From Ambrosia x helenae (Eukaryota; Streptophyta; Magnoliopsida; Asterales; Asteraceae), in NCBI GenBank assembly GCA_030844895.1, contig CM061229.1, positions 102,360,975 to 102,424,974 on the forward strand: a stretch of DNA of 64,000 bases, written 5' to 3'. Position numbers and translations under genes: made by a program. Shown in pieces: positions 21,368-32,515 of the stretch (positions are counted from its first letter, which is position 1; each line of letters begins with the position of its first letter). Under the pieces are notes generated by a model that made no database searches, was not told the DNA's origin, and was given only the letters and a program-made list of their open reading frames with translations.

Positions 21368-23036
21368 GGTATGATGAAAAAAATCGTGTGGCATAGGGGC
21401 ATTTCACGGTATCGATCTTCCCAATGGCTGCCCGGTTTTATCTCATTTGCTTTATGCAGACGATGCTATGTTGATAGGGGAATGGTCGTTGTTTAACTTT
21501 ATGAATATGAAGCGTATTTTGAGAATTTTTTATTTGTGTTCGGTTTAAAAATTAACGTTCACAAATCAGTGTTATATGGGGTGGGAGTGGACAATGAGTA
21601 GCTTGCTTATGAGGCCGATCTCTTAGGTTGTAAACCAGGGGTTTTGCCTTTTGTGTATTTGGGTATTAAAGTTGGGAGAAACATGAACATGATAGAAAAT
21701 TGGGAGCCCGTTGTCTCTACTTTTAAGAGGAGGCTTTCGAAATGGAAAGCTAATACGTTATCTATTGCTGGCCGATTGATTTTGGTAAAGTCTGTTTTAC
21801 ATAGCTTACTAGTGTACTATTTCTCTTTTTTAAGGCGCCTGCGAAGGTTATTAGTACTCTCGAAGGGTTAATGAGGCAGTTTTTATGGGGTGGGTCGGAC
21901 GAAGTTAGAAAGATGCGCTGGGTTTCTTGGGATATTGTTACGAAAGACATTAAAGATGGAGGCTTGGGGATTGCTCGTTTAGAAGTAAGTAATAATGTGT
22001 TGTTAACAAAATGGCTTTGGAGATTTCTTAATGAGCAAGTGAGCAACATGCGATGTGGAGGAGAGTCGTGGTGTCTATTCATGGCTCGACGCGGAGTTAG
22101 GGGATTGTGCCATTAAATAATGCCATTCCGGGTGTTTTGAAGAATGGTGTTGTTTTTGGAATAAATTTAAGGTTGACGGGCTTGGTATAAATAACGTTAT
22201 TCGGGGAAAAGTTGGGAATGGGAGGCAAATAAGGTTTTAGTTGGACACATAAATAGGCTCGACACCATTAATAGATAGTTTCCCTAATATCTTTGCGTTG
22301 GAGAAGGATAAAAGAATCGTCATTGTTGACCGAGTGAATATAGGGGTCAAATCTCGTATTATGTGTTGGGATTGGATCAGAGGTTTGGTTAGCGCAGAGG
22401 AGCTGGACGAAAAACGAAGATTAAAGGTGCAACTTCAATTGATCAGTTTGCAGGATAGTAATGATAGCTGGGTTTGGGTCGATGGCAAGGAAGATGGTTT
22501 CACGGTTGCTTCGGTTAAACGGTGGATGAGAGGCCCGAGTAATGATGGGGTTCCGTTCGGGTTCAAGTGGAGTAATTGGGTCCTGACAAAGTGTAACATT
22601 TTCATGTGGCGGGCGTATTTAGATCCTCTTCCCACGAAGATGGCTTTGATAAGAAGAAACATTCTCATTGATAACAATACATGTGTTTGGTGTGAAAACA
22701 ATGAAGAAACTATAGAACATATTCGATGGGAGTTTGGACCGCGATCACTTCATGGTGCAAGATTCCAAGGTCGTTTGTTTTTCATGTTAAAGATTTGATA
22801 GAAATGCAGGATTATAGTGCCCCTTCGGGGAATAAGAAGGAGGTTTTGCATGGGATTATTATTATTATGTGCTGGAGATTGTGGGGAGCTAGGAATGACA
22901 AGGTGTTTTCGAGCAAGGACCCTAATGTAGTGGATTTGGTTGCGGATATCAAGTCATTGGGAGTTTTATGGTATAAATATAGATTTAAACAAGGGGTACT
23001 GGATTGGGATAGGTGGTCTTTGTTTGATGTGATGTA
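21368..23036 (+). pseudogene. LINE ORF2, second part (RT end and zinc-finger domain)
   Basis: After the GGTAT duplication the LINE RT resumes. The catalytic box appears as L-L-Y-A-D-D-A-M-L near 21448-21474, in a frame broken again shortly after. Later runs (21644-21871, 21871-22116) carry V-Y-L-G-I-K-V-G, the S-I-A-G-R-L-I-L-V-K-S block and F-L-W-G-G. The zf-RVT domain is at 22298-22798, with W-V-W-V, F-M-W-R-A and C-V-W-C...H. The C-terminus ends at 23034-23036, with W-R-L-W-G-A-R-N-D-K-V-F and a Trp-rich tail. At least five frame breaks. Confidence 0.88.
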
Positions 23037-23134
23037 ATTGTTATAGTGTGTATGCCTTGGTTTTCGACTCTATCTTCGCCTTGGAGATAGTTTGTCGGTT
23101 TTGGTTGTTTAATGAAAGTCAATTTTCAAAAAAA

Positions 23135-23147
23135 AGTAAACATTTAT
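23135..23147. repeat. LINE target-site duplication, right copy
   Basis: AGTAAACATTTAT directly after the A-tail of the LINE; identical to 8261-8273. Confidence 0.85.
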
Positions 23148-23865
23148 GTTGTGATAATTTGTTTTCATCAACAAATAAATAATTATTTATCTCCCATTAA
23201 TATGGCATTATTTGTAGTACATATCTTGAATAGGTGGTATTTTACAGTTTGTCTCTCCATTGATTATCTTCTACCTTGATCATTTCTTAATTAGAATTTG
23301 TGATTTCAATGTTGCAATAAGTAATGTATTCAGAACTGGACCGAACGTTGAATCGGATTCTCATGAGTCTACCGATAAGTATGGTCCAACTAACCGGCTA
23401 AAAAATAAAAAAAAAGTCCAACAAAACTTGAAATTTTCCAATTCAACTTCTTTTTTTTGGTCTGACCAACGGTTTGATGCAAGTCAGTTTCAACCCATGA
23501 CTCGAACTGGCCAAGGCATTGGTTGTTGGCCCGATCGGCCGGCCCGGTCTGAGTCTAAATACACTAGCTATAACCGTAATTAGGGATGAGCAAATGTTAC
23601 CGGCTATTAGTACCGAGTTTATCGTACCGATTCATTTTTTGTACGGTATCAATATTTTACCGATTTTACCCTCAAATACTGGTATCATACCAACCATTTT
23701 CGGTATCGGTAGCTTTTTTTGGCAGCTTTCAATATTGGTACTAGACCCATCGCTAACAGCGATAGAGTTTAGATACTAATGTTACGCAGTAAGTTTATCA
23801 CACAGGGTTGATAAAATTTTATTAGCAAAATATATTTATATATTTAATTTGTTGCAATACTGTTA
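23148..23865. other. Non-coding AT-rich sequence
   Basis: No gene recognised. 23590-23730 is rich in GGTATCGGTA/TACCGATT-like words, a degenerate repeat that may belong to a small DNA element. Nothing else can be supported. Confidence 0.4.
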
Positions 23866-24047
23866 AGGATCTGTTTTTTGAACGGCCAATTGGAATCACT
23901 CACGGACTACTGGAGTATCATCGTGTTACGAGTGTTACCATGCGATCATAATTATGAGAAACCCCCCTCGTGAGATTCGAACCCATGACCTTATAGTCCC
24001 TAAGTCTTATGCCACCACCAAGATGTCGCTGGGCTATAATGCCTTTG
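23866..24047 (-). mobile_element. tRNA-derived SINE
   Basis: Read on the minus strand, a tRNA-like head comes first, with B-box-like GGTTCGAATCT near 23973-23983 and A-box-like TAGCCCAGCG upstream. The tail ends CGTTCAAAAAAC, the poly-A seen on + as a T-run at 23873-23878. Flanking words GCAATACTGTTA (23854-23865) and GCAATACTATTA (24048-24059) look like a target duplication with one change. SINEs are transcribed by RNA polymerase III and moved by LINE enzymes. The TTCAAAAAA-type tail is shared with the SINE at 25061. Confidence 0.7.
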
Positions 24048-24119
24048 GCAATACTATTATGTATCTAAAAGCACTTTTTTCTGAAGACATTAATACTTTT
24101 AATGCTTTTATATATATAT

Positions 24120-25354
24120 GGGATGGTTATACAAGAAACCACATTAAAATGAGAAAACTCCATACTAGCCATTGATCACTTGGGATCAATGGTGTAGATT
24201 AATCCTATAATATTATATTGACTTTAATCCCTAAAAGTATAAAAGAGAGTGTCATAAGGGTAATCCTATAATATTATATTGAATTTAATCCCCAAACTCG
24301 GTCACTATACCATCAAAAAATGCACTATATGCTGCACAAATATGCAACTCCACACAGAGCATGAATAATAAAAAGACATGAAAAATAGAGATAACCTTCA
24401 CCATCTTCGGCCACTGCCTCCATGTCTACTAAGCCCACCTTAGATGATGAACATGAGGATCCAACATGTGTGGCTGTAAACACAAAAACCAAATGTTACC
24501 AACATACACGACACTACAAAAATTATAAAAGAACTTATTTTCGTTTGAAAATCCTAAAAATTATCAGAGACATAGACCTTTTGAAACCCCTACATGGAAT
24601 GCAGTAAGTGGAACCCCTACTAGGATATCTATTCCATAAAAATCATCTGTGATTAGGCAGAAAAGGAAGATATATCAAACCATAATCATAGTCAGAATCC
24701 AGTTAAAAAATGATATAAATATGTAGAAAACTAAAATGTAAGCACACACTCACCGACAACACCACCATCGCCGCCGTCTTCTTCCTCTCTGTCAGACACA
24801 ACTACGAAGTTGTTGGGGACAACCACAGTCGGAGAACGACTTTATGCATTAACAACTTCATGATCTACGTCCATTAATGTTGGATTTGATTGAATATTAG
24901 ATTCCATTGCATTTAATCGTGGAGTAAATGAGATGATCGATTTACACTAAATGAGGATGATAAATGATATTAAGAAGGATGAAGAAGTGATGAGAAAATA
25001 TGAATAATGAAAAAGTCTTGATCAGGTGAATATAATATTGAGAGAGGGTGATGAGTACTTTTTTTTTGAACGGAAAACGTTACATCTCCTATATATTACA
25101 CCAACAATTCTAAATTACAACACCCTTGCCAAAGATTGAACCTTGGACCTCCCATCTAAGAGACATATGATGAGTACTTAATGTAAGGTGATTTGCTGGT
25201 AGGTTGATTATTGTGCAACTCAAGTAAAAAGACCATTATAGCCTTTCCCTCCTTTATTTTCTAAATTGAAAGTTGTTGATGTGGAACAATATGAGCCACA
25301 CATTAGGTTTCTAGTGGATTTCTCATTTTAGAAGGTTTTGGCTCAATACTTAGC

Positions 25355-25358
<4 letters not shown>
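24120..25358. mobile_element. TA-bounded element, copy A (carries MORC exon pieces)
   Basis: Bounded by (TA)n at 24109-24119 and 25359-25392. The ends are imperfect inverted repeats: GGTTATACAAGAAACC... with AAAATGAGAAAACTCC at the left, and on the minus strand at the right a similar ...AAAACCTTCTAAAATGAGAAATCC. Copies B (26495-30390) and C (31540-32495) share its interior and right end. On the minus strand it contains an exon-like piece (24907-24754) with a GT donor, but with an in-frame TAA. A SINE has inserted at 25061. It encodes no transposase, so it is non-autonomous. Confidence 0.65.
25061..25167 (-). mobile_element. Short SINE inside copy A, with an empty site in copies B and C
   Basis: A 107-bp insert flanked by the perfect 12-bp duplication TGATGAGTACTT (25049-25060 and 25168-25179). 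On the minus strand it starts near ATGTCTCTTAGATGGG, has the B-box-like GGTTCAATC and ends CCGTTCAAAAAAA. Copies B (near 30199) and C (near 32308) have TGATGAGTACTT only once at this point, so the uninterrupted state is visible in the same window. Confidence 0.88.

Positions 25359-25392
<34 letters not shown>
25359..25392. repeat. (TA)n array
   Basis: Uninterrupted TA repeat separating copy A from the next element. Like the others, it serves as a shared border between two adjacent elements. Confidence 0.95.
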
Positions 25393-25399
<7 letters not shown>

Positions 25400-25955
25400 G
25401 CTTAAATAGGAACCACACCTAATTGTTTATTTTAATGTAAGGGTATTATGGACTTTGGTCTTCCACAAAATTAGGTAGGTTATCATAACACATAATTTAA
25501 ATTGATTACGCCATAAATACCTCCTAAAAACACTCCGCTTCTCCATTTACTGATTTAGGGATAATATTAAAAAAAATTGGATCCTACAAAACGTAATTAT
25601 CACGTCAAAAAAAAATGAGACGCTTTATTATTATCAAATGCCTATACACTAGTGTATATTATACGTTGGTGTATATTACGTAAAGAGAATGAGAGACATA
25701 ACCGCTATAAGGATAAACAAAGCCAAATGGCTATACACAAGTGTATATAATGGTCAATTTTTATTTAGCTGTTGTAAGTTGACGTGTACATTGGTGTATA
25801 TCAGTTTTTTTTTGTTCATTCATCATCATCATCAACACATATATACAATAGTGTACATCAGTTATACATTGATGTATATCAGTTTTTTTCTTATTTTACA
25901 TCATCAACACAGATATACATTGGTGTATATTCGTTGTTATACATTGATCACTCCT
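25393..25955 (-). mobile_element. Fragment of a TA-bounded element of the 57119-58775 family
   Basis: Starts GGGTAGGGCTTAAATAGGAACC right after the TA array, as does the right end of 57119-58775 read on the minus strand. It carries six or more copies of TATACAN4TGTATA-type words (25645-25940) and the CATCATCATCAACACA spacer also found there. It ends abruptly at the MORC exon piece near 25960, so the other end is lost or fused. Confidence 0.65.
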
Positions 25956-25961
25956 TGTCGT

Positions 25962-26505
25962 TCAATCAGCAGTTGGCTTATAAATAACCTTCTGAGCTAG
26001 CATCATGTCATCAATTATTTTATGATGCTTGACATCTTTCCCACGGAGGATAATTCTAAACCCATTTGGAAGACTCAAGTACAGAATTGCTGCATAGCTC
26101 TGAAAAGTAAAATCAATATATTGTACATAGATTAGTAACAATCCCATTAATTAGGAGCAATATTGGATATTTAACAAAAAAATATAATTACTCTTAGAGA
26201 ATGGCGGTAGGTTAAATAGGATCTAGAATTCGGGTAATCTTTTGCCATCTCAATCTTCTTTAGATCCTTATTGACCCCCTTAATTTGGATGTCCTGATAA
26301 ATAAAAAAACATGATTAGTCAATTAAAAAATCACTAAGGATCGAGTAGATACAAACAAACAAAAATACACGAGATCATATCATAGAAACAAGTCTATACA
26401 TACATCCTTGTCAGTAACAAAATCAAGCTCTAATTGTCCTTCTTCATCCTCCCATAGGTTGTAAAAGCAAAATAAAAGCACAGAATACACATCATCTTTG
26501 ATCAT
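25962..26505 (-). pseudogene. MORC-type ATPase gene fragment (three exons with introns)
   Basis: On the minus strand three coding blocks are joined by good GT-AG introns. 26505-26404 includes Y-N-L-W-E-D-E-E-G-Q-L-E-L-D-F; 26293-26192 includes D-I-Q-I-K-G-V-N-K-D and Y-L-T-Y-R-H-S-L-R; 26099-25962 includes S-Y-A-A-I-L-Y-L, then F-R-I-I-L-R-G-K-D-V. These match the stretch after the GHKL ATPase core in plant MORC (CRT1/DMS11-type) proteins, which act in gene silencing and immunity (family knowledge, recalled). The ATPase core itself is missing. Kept introns mean it was captured as DNA, not as a retrocopy. It lies between TA-bounded element ends, so it is probably a captured host gene piece. 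Confidence 0.75.
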
Positions 26506-26723
26506 GCAAACTCGGTCACTATACCATCAAAAAATGCACTATACACTGCACAAATATGTAATTCCGCACAGGGCATGAATAATAAAAAGATATGAAAAAT
26601 AGAGATAACCTTCACCATCTTCGGTCACTGCCTCCATGTCTACTAAGCCTACCTTAGATGATGAACATGAGGATCCAACATGTGTGGTTGTAAACACAAA
26701 AACCAAATGTTACCAACATACTT
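26506..26723 (-). mobile_element. TA-bounded element, copy B, left part
   Basis: Homologous to 24293-24510 of copy A and 31556-31770 of copy C. On the minus strand it contains an exon-like block, ~26690-26612, reading S-C-S-S-S-K-V-G-L-V-D-M-E-A-V and ending at a GGTTATC donor. The upstream acceptor AG of copy A (TTTACAG) is AA here. The copy is interrupted at 26723 by a solo LTR and resumes at 29658. Confidence 0.6.
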
Positions 26724-29657
26724 TGTGACAACAGTCAACAAACCAGGTCAACATCCATACACATTTCATTTATTACTTCATTATATGTGCATATTTAGAC
26801 ATTTTACATACACTATACCCACCAGTCTAAGTGAAGCAAGAGTTAATCAGAGAACTCAACATGGTACACTTGTTTAGTCATACAATACCCGGACAAGCCA
26901 CCAAACAAGCATTTCATGAGGTTTCTATACTCTAACACATGATAGCTCACCTCTAGCACATGTATATGAATACAAGGACCACCATGGGTCATCATTTAAT
27001 AAACATATGATTCACAAACCCGATACCTATGAAACAAATACATATTGATGTCGTCATCCAACTCTCAAGAGACATTTCTATGTCTTAAACTAGCACGACC
27101 CATGCTAACTTACAAACCCTCTAGACAATAACACTCACAACTATAATATATATGTGTATGCATGCACCACGACTACTTTTACACATGAGTATGATCACTT
27201 GTGTTAAATTTGCAATCTATACACCTATACCTAAGCAAATACACGCACATGAGCACCCAAAGAATTTAGCATCTTGACAAACTACCCCTTTTTCCCTTGC
27301 CTATAACCACGGCCGAAACCCACCAAGAAAACCATGGGAATGAAAATTCACATAACACCTTACACTCTATCCTAGACCCTAGTAATGGACATGAACATGA
27401 TGACCTTGGTAGCATACCCTTCGGCCGAAGCATGCACAAGTCCTCAACACCTCAAGTCACTATCACACAAGGAGTTAAAACCCTCACAAAAATGGAAGGA
27501 ACATTAGAATTAGCAACCCCTAAAACAACCACCCTTTCCCTTCTTGTATCTTGACAAGTAGCGGCCAAACAAGTGTGATAGGGACATGAGATAGAAGCTT
27601 CCAAACACCTCACCATCATCTAGATATTTTTGTCTCAACCCTTTATCCTATACTCGGCCGAATGAAGGAATGAGGGAAGATCATGATAGTTGGCAATTTA
27701 CACCAATTTGGCAATAAGACAAACCTTCCTAATCCACCTTGCTAAGTCAACCCATACCCCTTGAAAACTCTTACAACTTTTCGGCCAAGAACAAGTGTGG
27801 AAGGCATGACACTTACTTGCATAGACGTGAACATAGGACAAGGATGATGCACCATTTCCAAGGAAGAAGACATGCCCTTTTGTGAATACCAACTAGCAGC
27901 CGAAGGTGATGAAAGGGACAAGGAATACTTGTGTTGTCAACATTAACACTCATTTGAACACCTATGCCTTGATCAATCCATAGCTAGGAGATTTGGTTTC
28001 CATCTTTGTTCTTGTCCATTTCCTACTCAGCCCACTATATAAAGAGGGGCCATGAACACTTCAAATTGCACCAACACTCATCCAAAACCTCTCCCAAGCT
28101 TCGGCTACTACCCACTCCTTCCAAATCCTAACTGCCGAGTCCAAGGAAGGCCACCAAGAAGTCCTAAGGATCGCACCTTGTCACTAAGTATTGAGGTAAG
28201 CACTAATCATCTCTAAACACTACAATACGACCCTATTGTGAACCCATGACCCGAGCCTTTAATTATAACCAATGATCCTTGTAATGTGTTAGTAATCGGC
28301 CTAGTTCAAGATTCATAAGCCATGATAAACACTTTGATCTATTTGTATATAACCAATACATGTTTAAGTTATAAAAGCTATTAATCGAAGTGTGTAGTCG
28401 GCCTCTAACACGAGTTCATGCTCTACCATTGTCTTGTGATGAGTCGTAAATACCTTGACCAAGCTAGGTTAGTCCCTAGCTAGGTGTGCACGATGATCCG
28501 TTATGATAAATAATCGGCTACCTATCCCTAACACATGTTAAGTCCAACTAAAACACACGTTAGTTCATATTTAAACATATTAAGGGCTTAACTCATGGGA
28601 AAACACTCTTTTTACAATAAAACAACCACACACAAGGAAGTAGAGACAATGTGCGGCCCATGAGCATACATGGGGCCCATATGGGTCCACTTCATGATAT
28701 ACGATACGTCTCCCATACCTAAAACACCATCCACAATTGAATGACATGGTTCACAATAATGGGTGCCCCACTTATGTGATAATCATGAGTACTCAACTTA
28801 CTATGAACTCAATGATCATAGAGCAACCTCTGTCCAGGAAATAGTTACTACATATTTTGGCTTCACTAGACCACTTACGACTCTACCAGGTGAGTTTTAG
28901 GGCCCCATTTTACTATTTTACATTTCGGGGGAATAACATGCATCAATACTAGTGTCATTTACAAGTGTGTGTACATTCTATCATGACTACCATGTGGAAC
29001 ATGAGACATATTGGTTCATGAGCTCATTAGTCCTCGTACAACATTTACTATAACCATTAGCTATCAAAAGCCATGGAACACTTTAATAGATCTATTGGGT
29101 TGACACCCCCACTCTTGGTTAGTCGCTCTAACCGGTCACATACAAAAGAGTGTTAGTATTCTACTATACATACATTATCTTTAGTGTACAATGCGCAAGG
29201 CACAACAGTCAAGAGGTTTGGTTATGGGCCTCATGGTTTGCACAGTAATCATTCGCTTAGCTAGCCTATGATTGGTCATACACGAATTACACATTGGTTT
29301 TACTTGTTACATTCAAACCCGTGAACTCACCAACATTATTGTTGACAAATCCTTTATGCATGTTTTTCAGGTAACTAATGGAGGGCCGCAGGGATTTGAG
29401 AGAGAGGTTCGAGCATGCACTACGTGGTACCACTTTGATGGGTTTTTGTCAACCTTGAAATGTTTTGTTTCCAAGTCCATGAGTACTAGACATTATCTCA
29501 TTTTTCCAGATATTATCATGTTGGTTTAAATAATTTATGACAATATCCATCCCTTGTGGTGGTACTATTTTAATATAAATGTGTGTTGCTTGAACCTTGT
29601 GCTTGAAAATCTATCGATGGTTGCATCCCCGTGTTTCCGCCTTGGCGGGGTGTGACA
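26724..29657 (+). mobile_element. Solo LTR of a Ty3/gypsy element
   Basis: 2,934 bp, starting TGTGACAACAG and ending GGGGTGTGACA. It contains no coding sequence, polypurine tract or primer-binding site. Flanks are TACTT (26719-26723) and TACAT (29658-29662), a 5-bp target duplication with one change. The interrupted repeat is continuous in copies A and C at this point. A TATA box TATATAAA at 28036-28043 gives + orientation. The size and the CCTTGGCGGGGTGTGACA end suggest a Tekay/Del-like chromovirus. Solo LTRs arise by recombination between the two LTRs. Confidence 0.85.
28036..28043 (+). promoter_or_regulatory. TATA box of the solo LTR
   Basis: TATATAAA followed by GAGGGG, about 1.3 kb into the LTR. 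It is the best promoter candidate of this otherwise featureless LTR. Confidence 0.65.
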
Positions 29658-30386
29658 TACATGCCACTACAAAAATTATCAAAGAACTTATTTTCGTTTG
29701 AAAATCCTAAAAATTATCAAAGACATAGACCTTTTGAAACCATTACATGGAATGCAGTAAGTGGAACCCCTACTGGGATATCTTTTCCATATAAATCATC
29801 TGTGATTAGGCAGGAAAGGAAGATATATCAAACCATAATCATAGTCGGAATCCAGTTAAAAAATGATATAAATATGTAGAAAACTAAAATGTAAGCACAC
29901 ACTCACCATCAACACCACCATCGCCGCCGTCTTCTTCCTCTCTATCAGACACAACTACGAAGTTATTTGGGAAAACCACAGTCGAAGAACGACTTTCTGC
30001 ATTAACAGCTTCAGGATCTACGTCCATTAATGTTGGATTTGATTGAATATTAGATTCCATTGCATTTAATCGTGGAGTAAATGAGATGATCGATGTTCAC
30101 TAAATGAGGATGATAAATGATATTAAGAAGGATGAAGAAGTGATGAGAGAATATGAAGAATGAAAAAGTCTTGATCAGGTGAATATAATATTGAGAGGGT
30201 GATGAGTACTTGATGTAAGGTGATTTGATGGTAGGTTGATTATTGTGCAACTCAAGTAAAAAGACCATCATACCCTTTCCCTCCTTTATTTTCTAAATTG
30301 AAAGTTGTTGATGTGGAACAATATGTGCCACACATTGGGCTTCTAGTGGTTTTCTCATTTTAGAAGGTTTTGGCTCAATACTTAGC

Positions 30387-30390
<4 letters not shown>
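29658..30390 (-). mobile_element. TA-bounded element, copy B, right part, with MORC-type first exon
   Basis: Continues copy B after the solo LTR. On the minus strand 30060-29907 is an open first exon: ATG, M-E-S-N-I-Q-S-N-P-T-L, then V-V-V-S-D-R-E-E-E-D-G-G-D-G-G, ended by the donor GTGAGTG. In copy A the same exon has an in-frame TAA. It may be the N-terminus of the same MORC-type gene as 25962-26505, but that link is inference. The right end (GGCTCAATACTTAGCATA) abuts (TA)n at 30391-30419. Confidence 0.6.
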
Positions 30391-30422
<32 letters not shown>

Positions 30423-30473
30423 TCTTGACATTTGTACCCTAACCTCTATATATATATATATATAGTACATAAA
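30391..30473. repeat. (TA)n arrays around a tiny element remnant
   Basis: TA run 30391-30419, then ~30 bp with GACATTTGTACCCTAACC, which is the right tip of the 63143-63559 element family, then a second TA run (~30448-30465). Confidence 0.7.
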
Positions 30474-31195
30474 CAATTAAAAAATAGGAAAAGGAAGTAG
30501 TCGTTGACTAGTTGTTGTATGTGATGTTTAAAACCAGAAAAAAGGATCGAGTCGACTGTTTGTAGACTACATAATGAGTATCTGGAACGGGAAGATGTCA
30601 TTAGTTTAAAGGCAAGATATGAGATTTTGGTTGAGGAGATGTTTGATTGGAAAAAAAAGTCAGTCTGTAACACATGTTAGTGTTGATGAACAGATCAGGG
30701 ATGTGGTGAATGCAATTAACTCAGGCGCGTCAGGTTTTAGATATTTATAGCATATAAACAAATTATGTTTTTTTGATTATGATGTTCTGCCTATTGTAAT
30801 TTAATTACGTCGCTTTTATACAGATATGGGAGATACGCACCAACTGAAGGCACCATCCTTGGAGGAGGTTGGTTGTTTGGGGTTGAAGGATTTGATATGC
30901 AACTAGTCCTCGTTGGCGCGGAATGGAAAAAAGGATGTTCAAACCTCATCGCCAGTTGTGAGCCTAGTTGTAAGCCAATACCGAAAAAATCTCCATAATT
31001 CTATGAAACGTGAGTTGGCTGCGAAGGCAGCGGATACGGAGCTACTGCTAACATATGATTGGCCAGCGTAATCCTTGTACATAGCTAATACGGCATCAAA
31101 GCTGGAGAAACTCTGGCTAATCACGGGTACATACTTCGAGCTAACATTGGGTATCCATAATTGCGTCCCGTTGGGGGTTCCAATAACAAAGTAGC
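30474..31195 (+). pseudogene. Decayed TE-associated gene fragment plus FAR1-like fragment (copy 1)
   Basis: About 720 bp closely similar to 35367-36098. On + it begins with the AATTAAAAAATAGGAAAAGG block and carries broken coding of the same kind as copy 2 (N-E-Y-x-E-R-x-D-V-I, then E-I-L-V-E-E-M-F-D). A later exon-like run at 30828-31070 carries stops. Its last 180 bp on the minus strand read as a FAR1-type N-terminus (V-I-x-Q-S-F-S-S-F-D-A-V-L-A-M-Y-K-D-Y-A at 31124-31060). This copy has more stops than copy 2. Confidence 0.55.
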
Positions 31196-31539
31196 GCGGG
31201 GGATTTGTTTGACTTGCTGTACATGAAAATGAATAAAGGCGTCATATGAAATGAAAAATAAGCTTGTGGCATATGTAACTGTAAAAGTAAAAGTCTAAAG
31301 TATGTTAAATAAGTTTGATACGATTGTTCATGATTATAATAACTAACAAAAGCTGACAAGCATACATGGTTAAACATAGCAATATACATAACCCTAAAGT
31401 CTTTCAACCAACTTTGAACAACCTAACCATTTTGAGATAAAAAAAACATGCAACTCTCTGACTATACCATGAAAAAATGAGCTCATTGTATGATTCCAAT
31501 AAAAACAGCCTAAAAGCAAAATAAAAACTTAGAATACAA
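31196..31539. other. Non-coding spacer
   Basis: AT-rich sequence between the FAR1-like fragment and copy C. I see no gene or repeat structure. Confidence 0.4.
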
Positions 31540-32495
31540 ATCATCTATGAACATGCAAACTAGGTCACTATACCATCAAAAAATGCACTATATGCTACAC
31601 AAATCAGTAATTCCGCACAGATCATGAATAATAAAAAGACATGAAAAATAGAGATAACCTTCACCATCTTCGGTCACTGCCTCCATGTCTACTAAGACCA
31701 CCTTAAATGATGAACATGAGGATCCAACATGTGTGGTTGTAAACACAAAAACCAAATGTTACCAACATGCTTTCCACTACAAAAATTATCAAAGAACTTA
31801 TTTTTGTTTGAAAATCCTAAAAATTATAAGAGACATAGACCTTTTGAAACCCCTACATGGAATGCAGTAAGTGGAACCCTACTGGGATATCTTTTCCATA
31901 TAAATCATCTGTGATTAGGCAGAAAAGGAAGATATATCAAACCATAATCATAGTCGGAATCCAGTTAAAAATGATATAAACATGTAGAAACTAAAATGTA
32001 AGCACACACTTACCGTCAGCACCACCATCGCCGGCGTCTTCTTCCTCTCTGTCAGACACAACTACGAAATTGTTGGGGAAAACAATAGTCGGAGAATGAC
32101 TTTCTGCATTAACAGCTTCATTATCTACGTCCATTAATGTTGGATTTGATTGAATATTAGATTCCATTGTATTTAATCGTGGAGTAAATGAGACGATCGA
32201 TGTTCACTAAATGAGGATGATAAATGATATTAAGAATGGTGAAGAAGTGATGAGAGAATATGAACAATGAAAAAGTCTTGATCAGGGGAATATAATATTG
32301 AGAGAGGGTGATGAGTACTTGATGTAAGGTGATTTGATGGTAGGTTTATTATTGTGCAACTCAAGTAAAAATACCTTCATACCCTTTCCCTCCTTTATTT
32401 TCTAAATTGAAAGTTGTTGATGTGGAATAATATGAGCGACACATTAGGTTTCTAGTGGTTTTCTCATTTTAGAAGGTTTTGGCCCAATACTTAGC
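31540..32495. mobile_element. TA-bounded element, copy C
   Basis: Third copy of the family, uninterrupted by SINE or LTR, so it serves as the empty-site reference. It starts by homology to copy B near 31530 (AGAATACAAATCATC) and ends GGCCCAATACTTAGCC against (TA)n at 32496-32514. The first-exon block on the minus strand (32169-32016) is still open to its GTAAGTG donor. Its left tip is not seen. Confidence 0.65.
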
Positions 32496-32515
32496 CTATA
32501 TATATATATATATAA

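Larger units (their letters stand above)
8274..23134 (+). mobile_element. Plant L1-type LINE, split by a gypsy insertion
   Basis: A non-LTR retrotransposon with ORF1 (8312-10050), ORF2 (10047 to 23036, interrupted) and a 3' end of ~100 bp closing in an A9-type tail at 23128-23135. The target-site duplication AGTAAACATTTAT is seen at 8261-8273 and 23135-23147. Removing the gypsy element and one copy of its GGTAT duplication leaves a LINE of about 5.5 kb. Target-primed reverse transcription, the usual route for this class, explains the tail and variable-length duplication. Several stops and frameshifts make it inactive. Confidence 0.9.

Noticed and set aside
23950..24000. A tRNA gene
   Set aside because: Box B is present on the minus strand, but no cloverleaf can be completed and a poly-A tail follows, as in a SINE.
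30939..31124. A functional FAR1-like gene
   Set aside because: Only a short N-terminal piece is present, with stops, and it is duplicated along with an unrelated junction.
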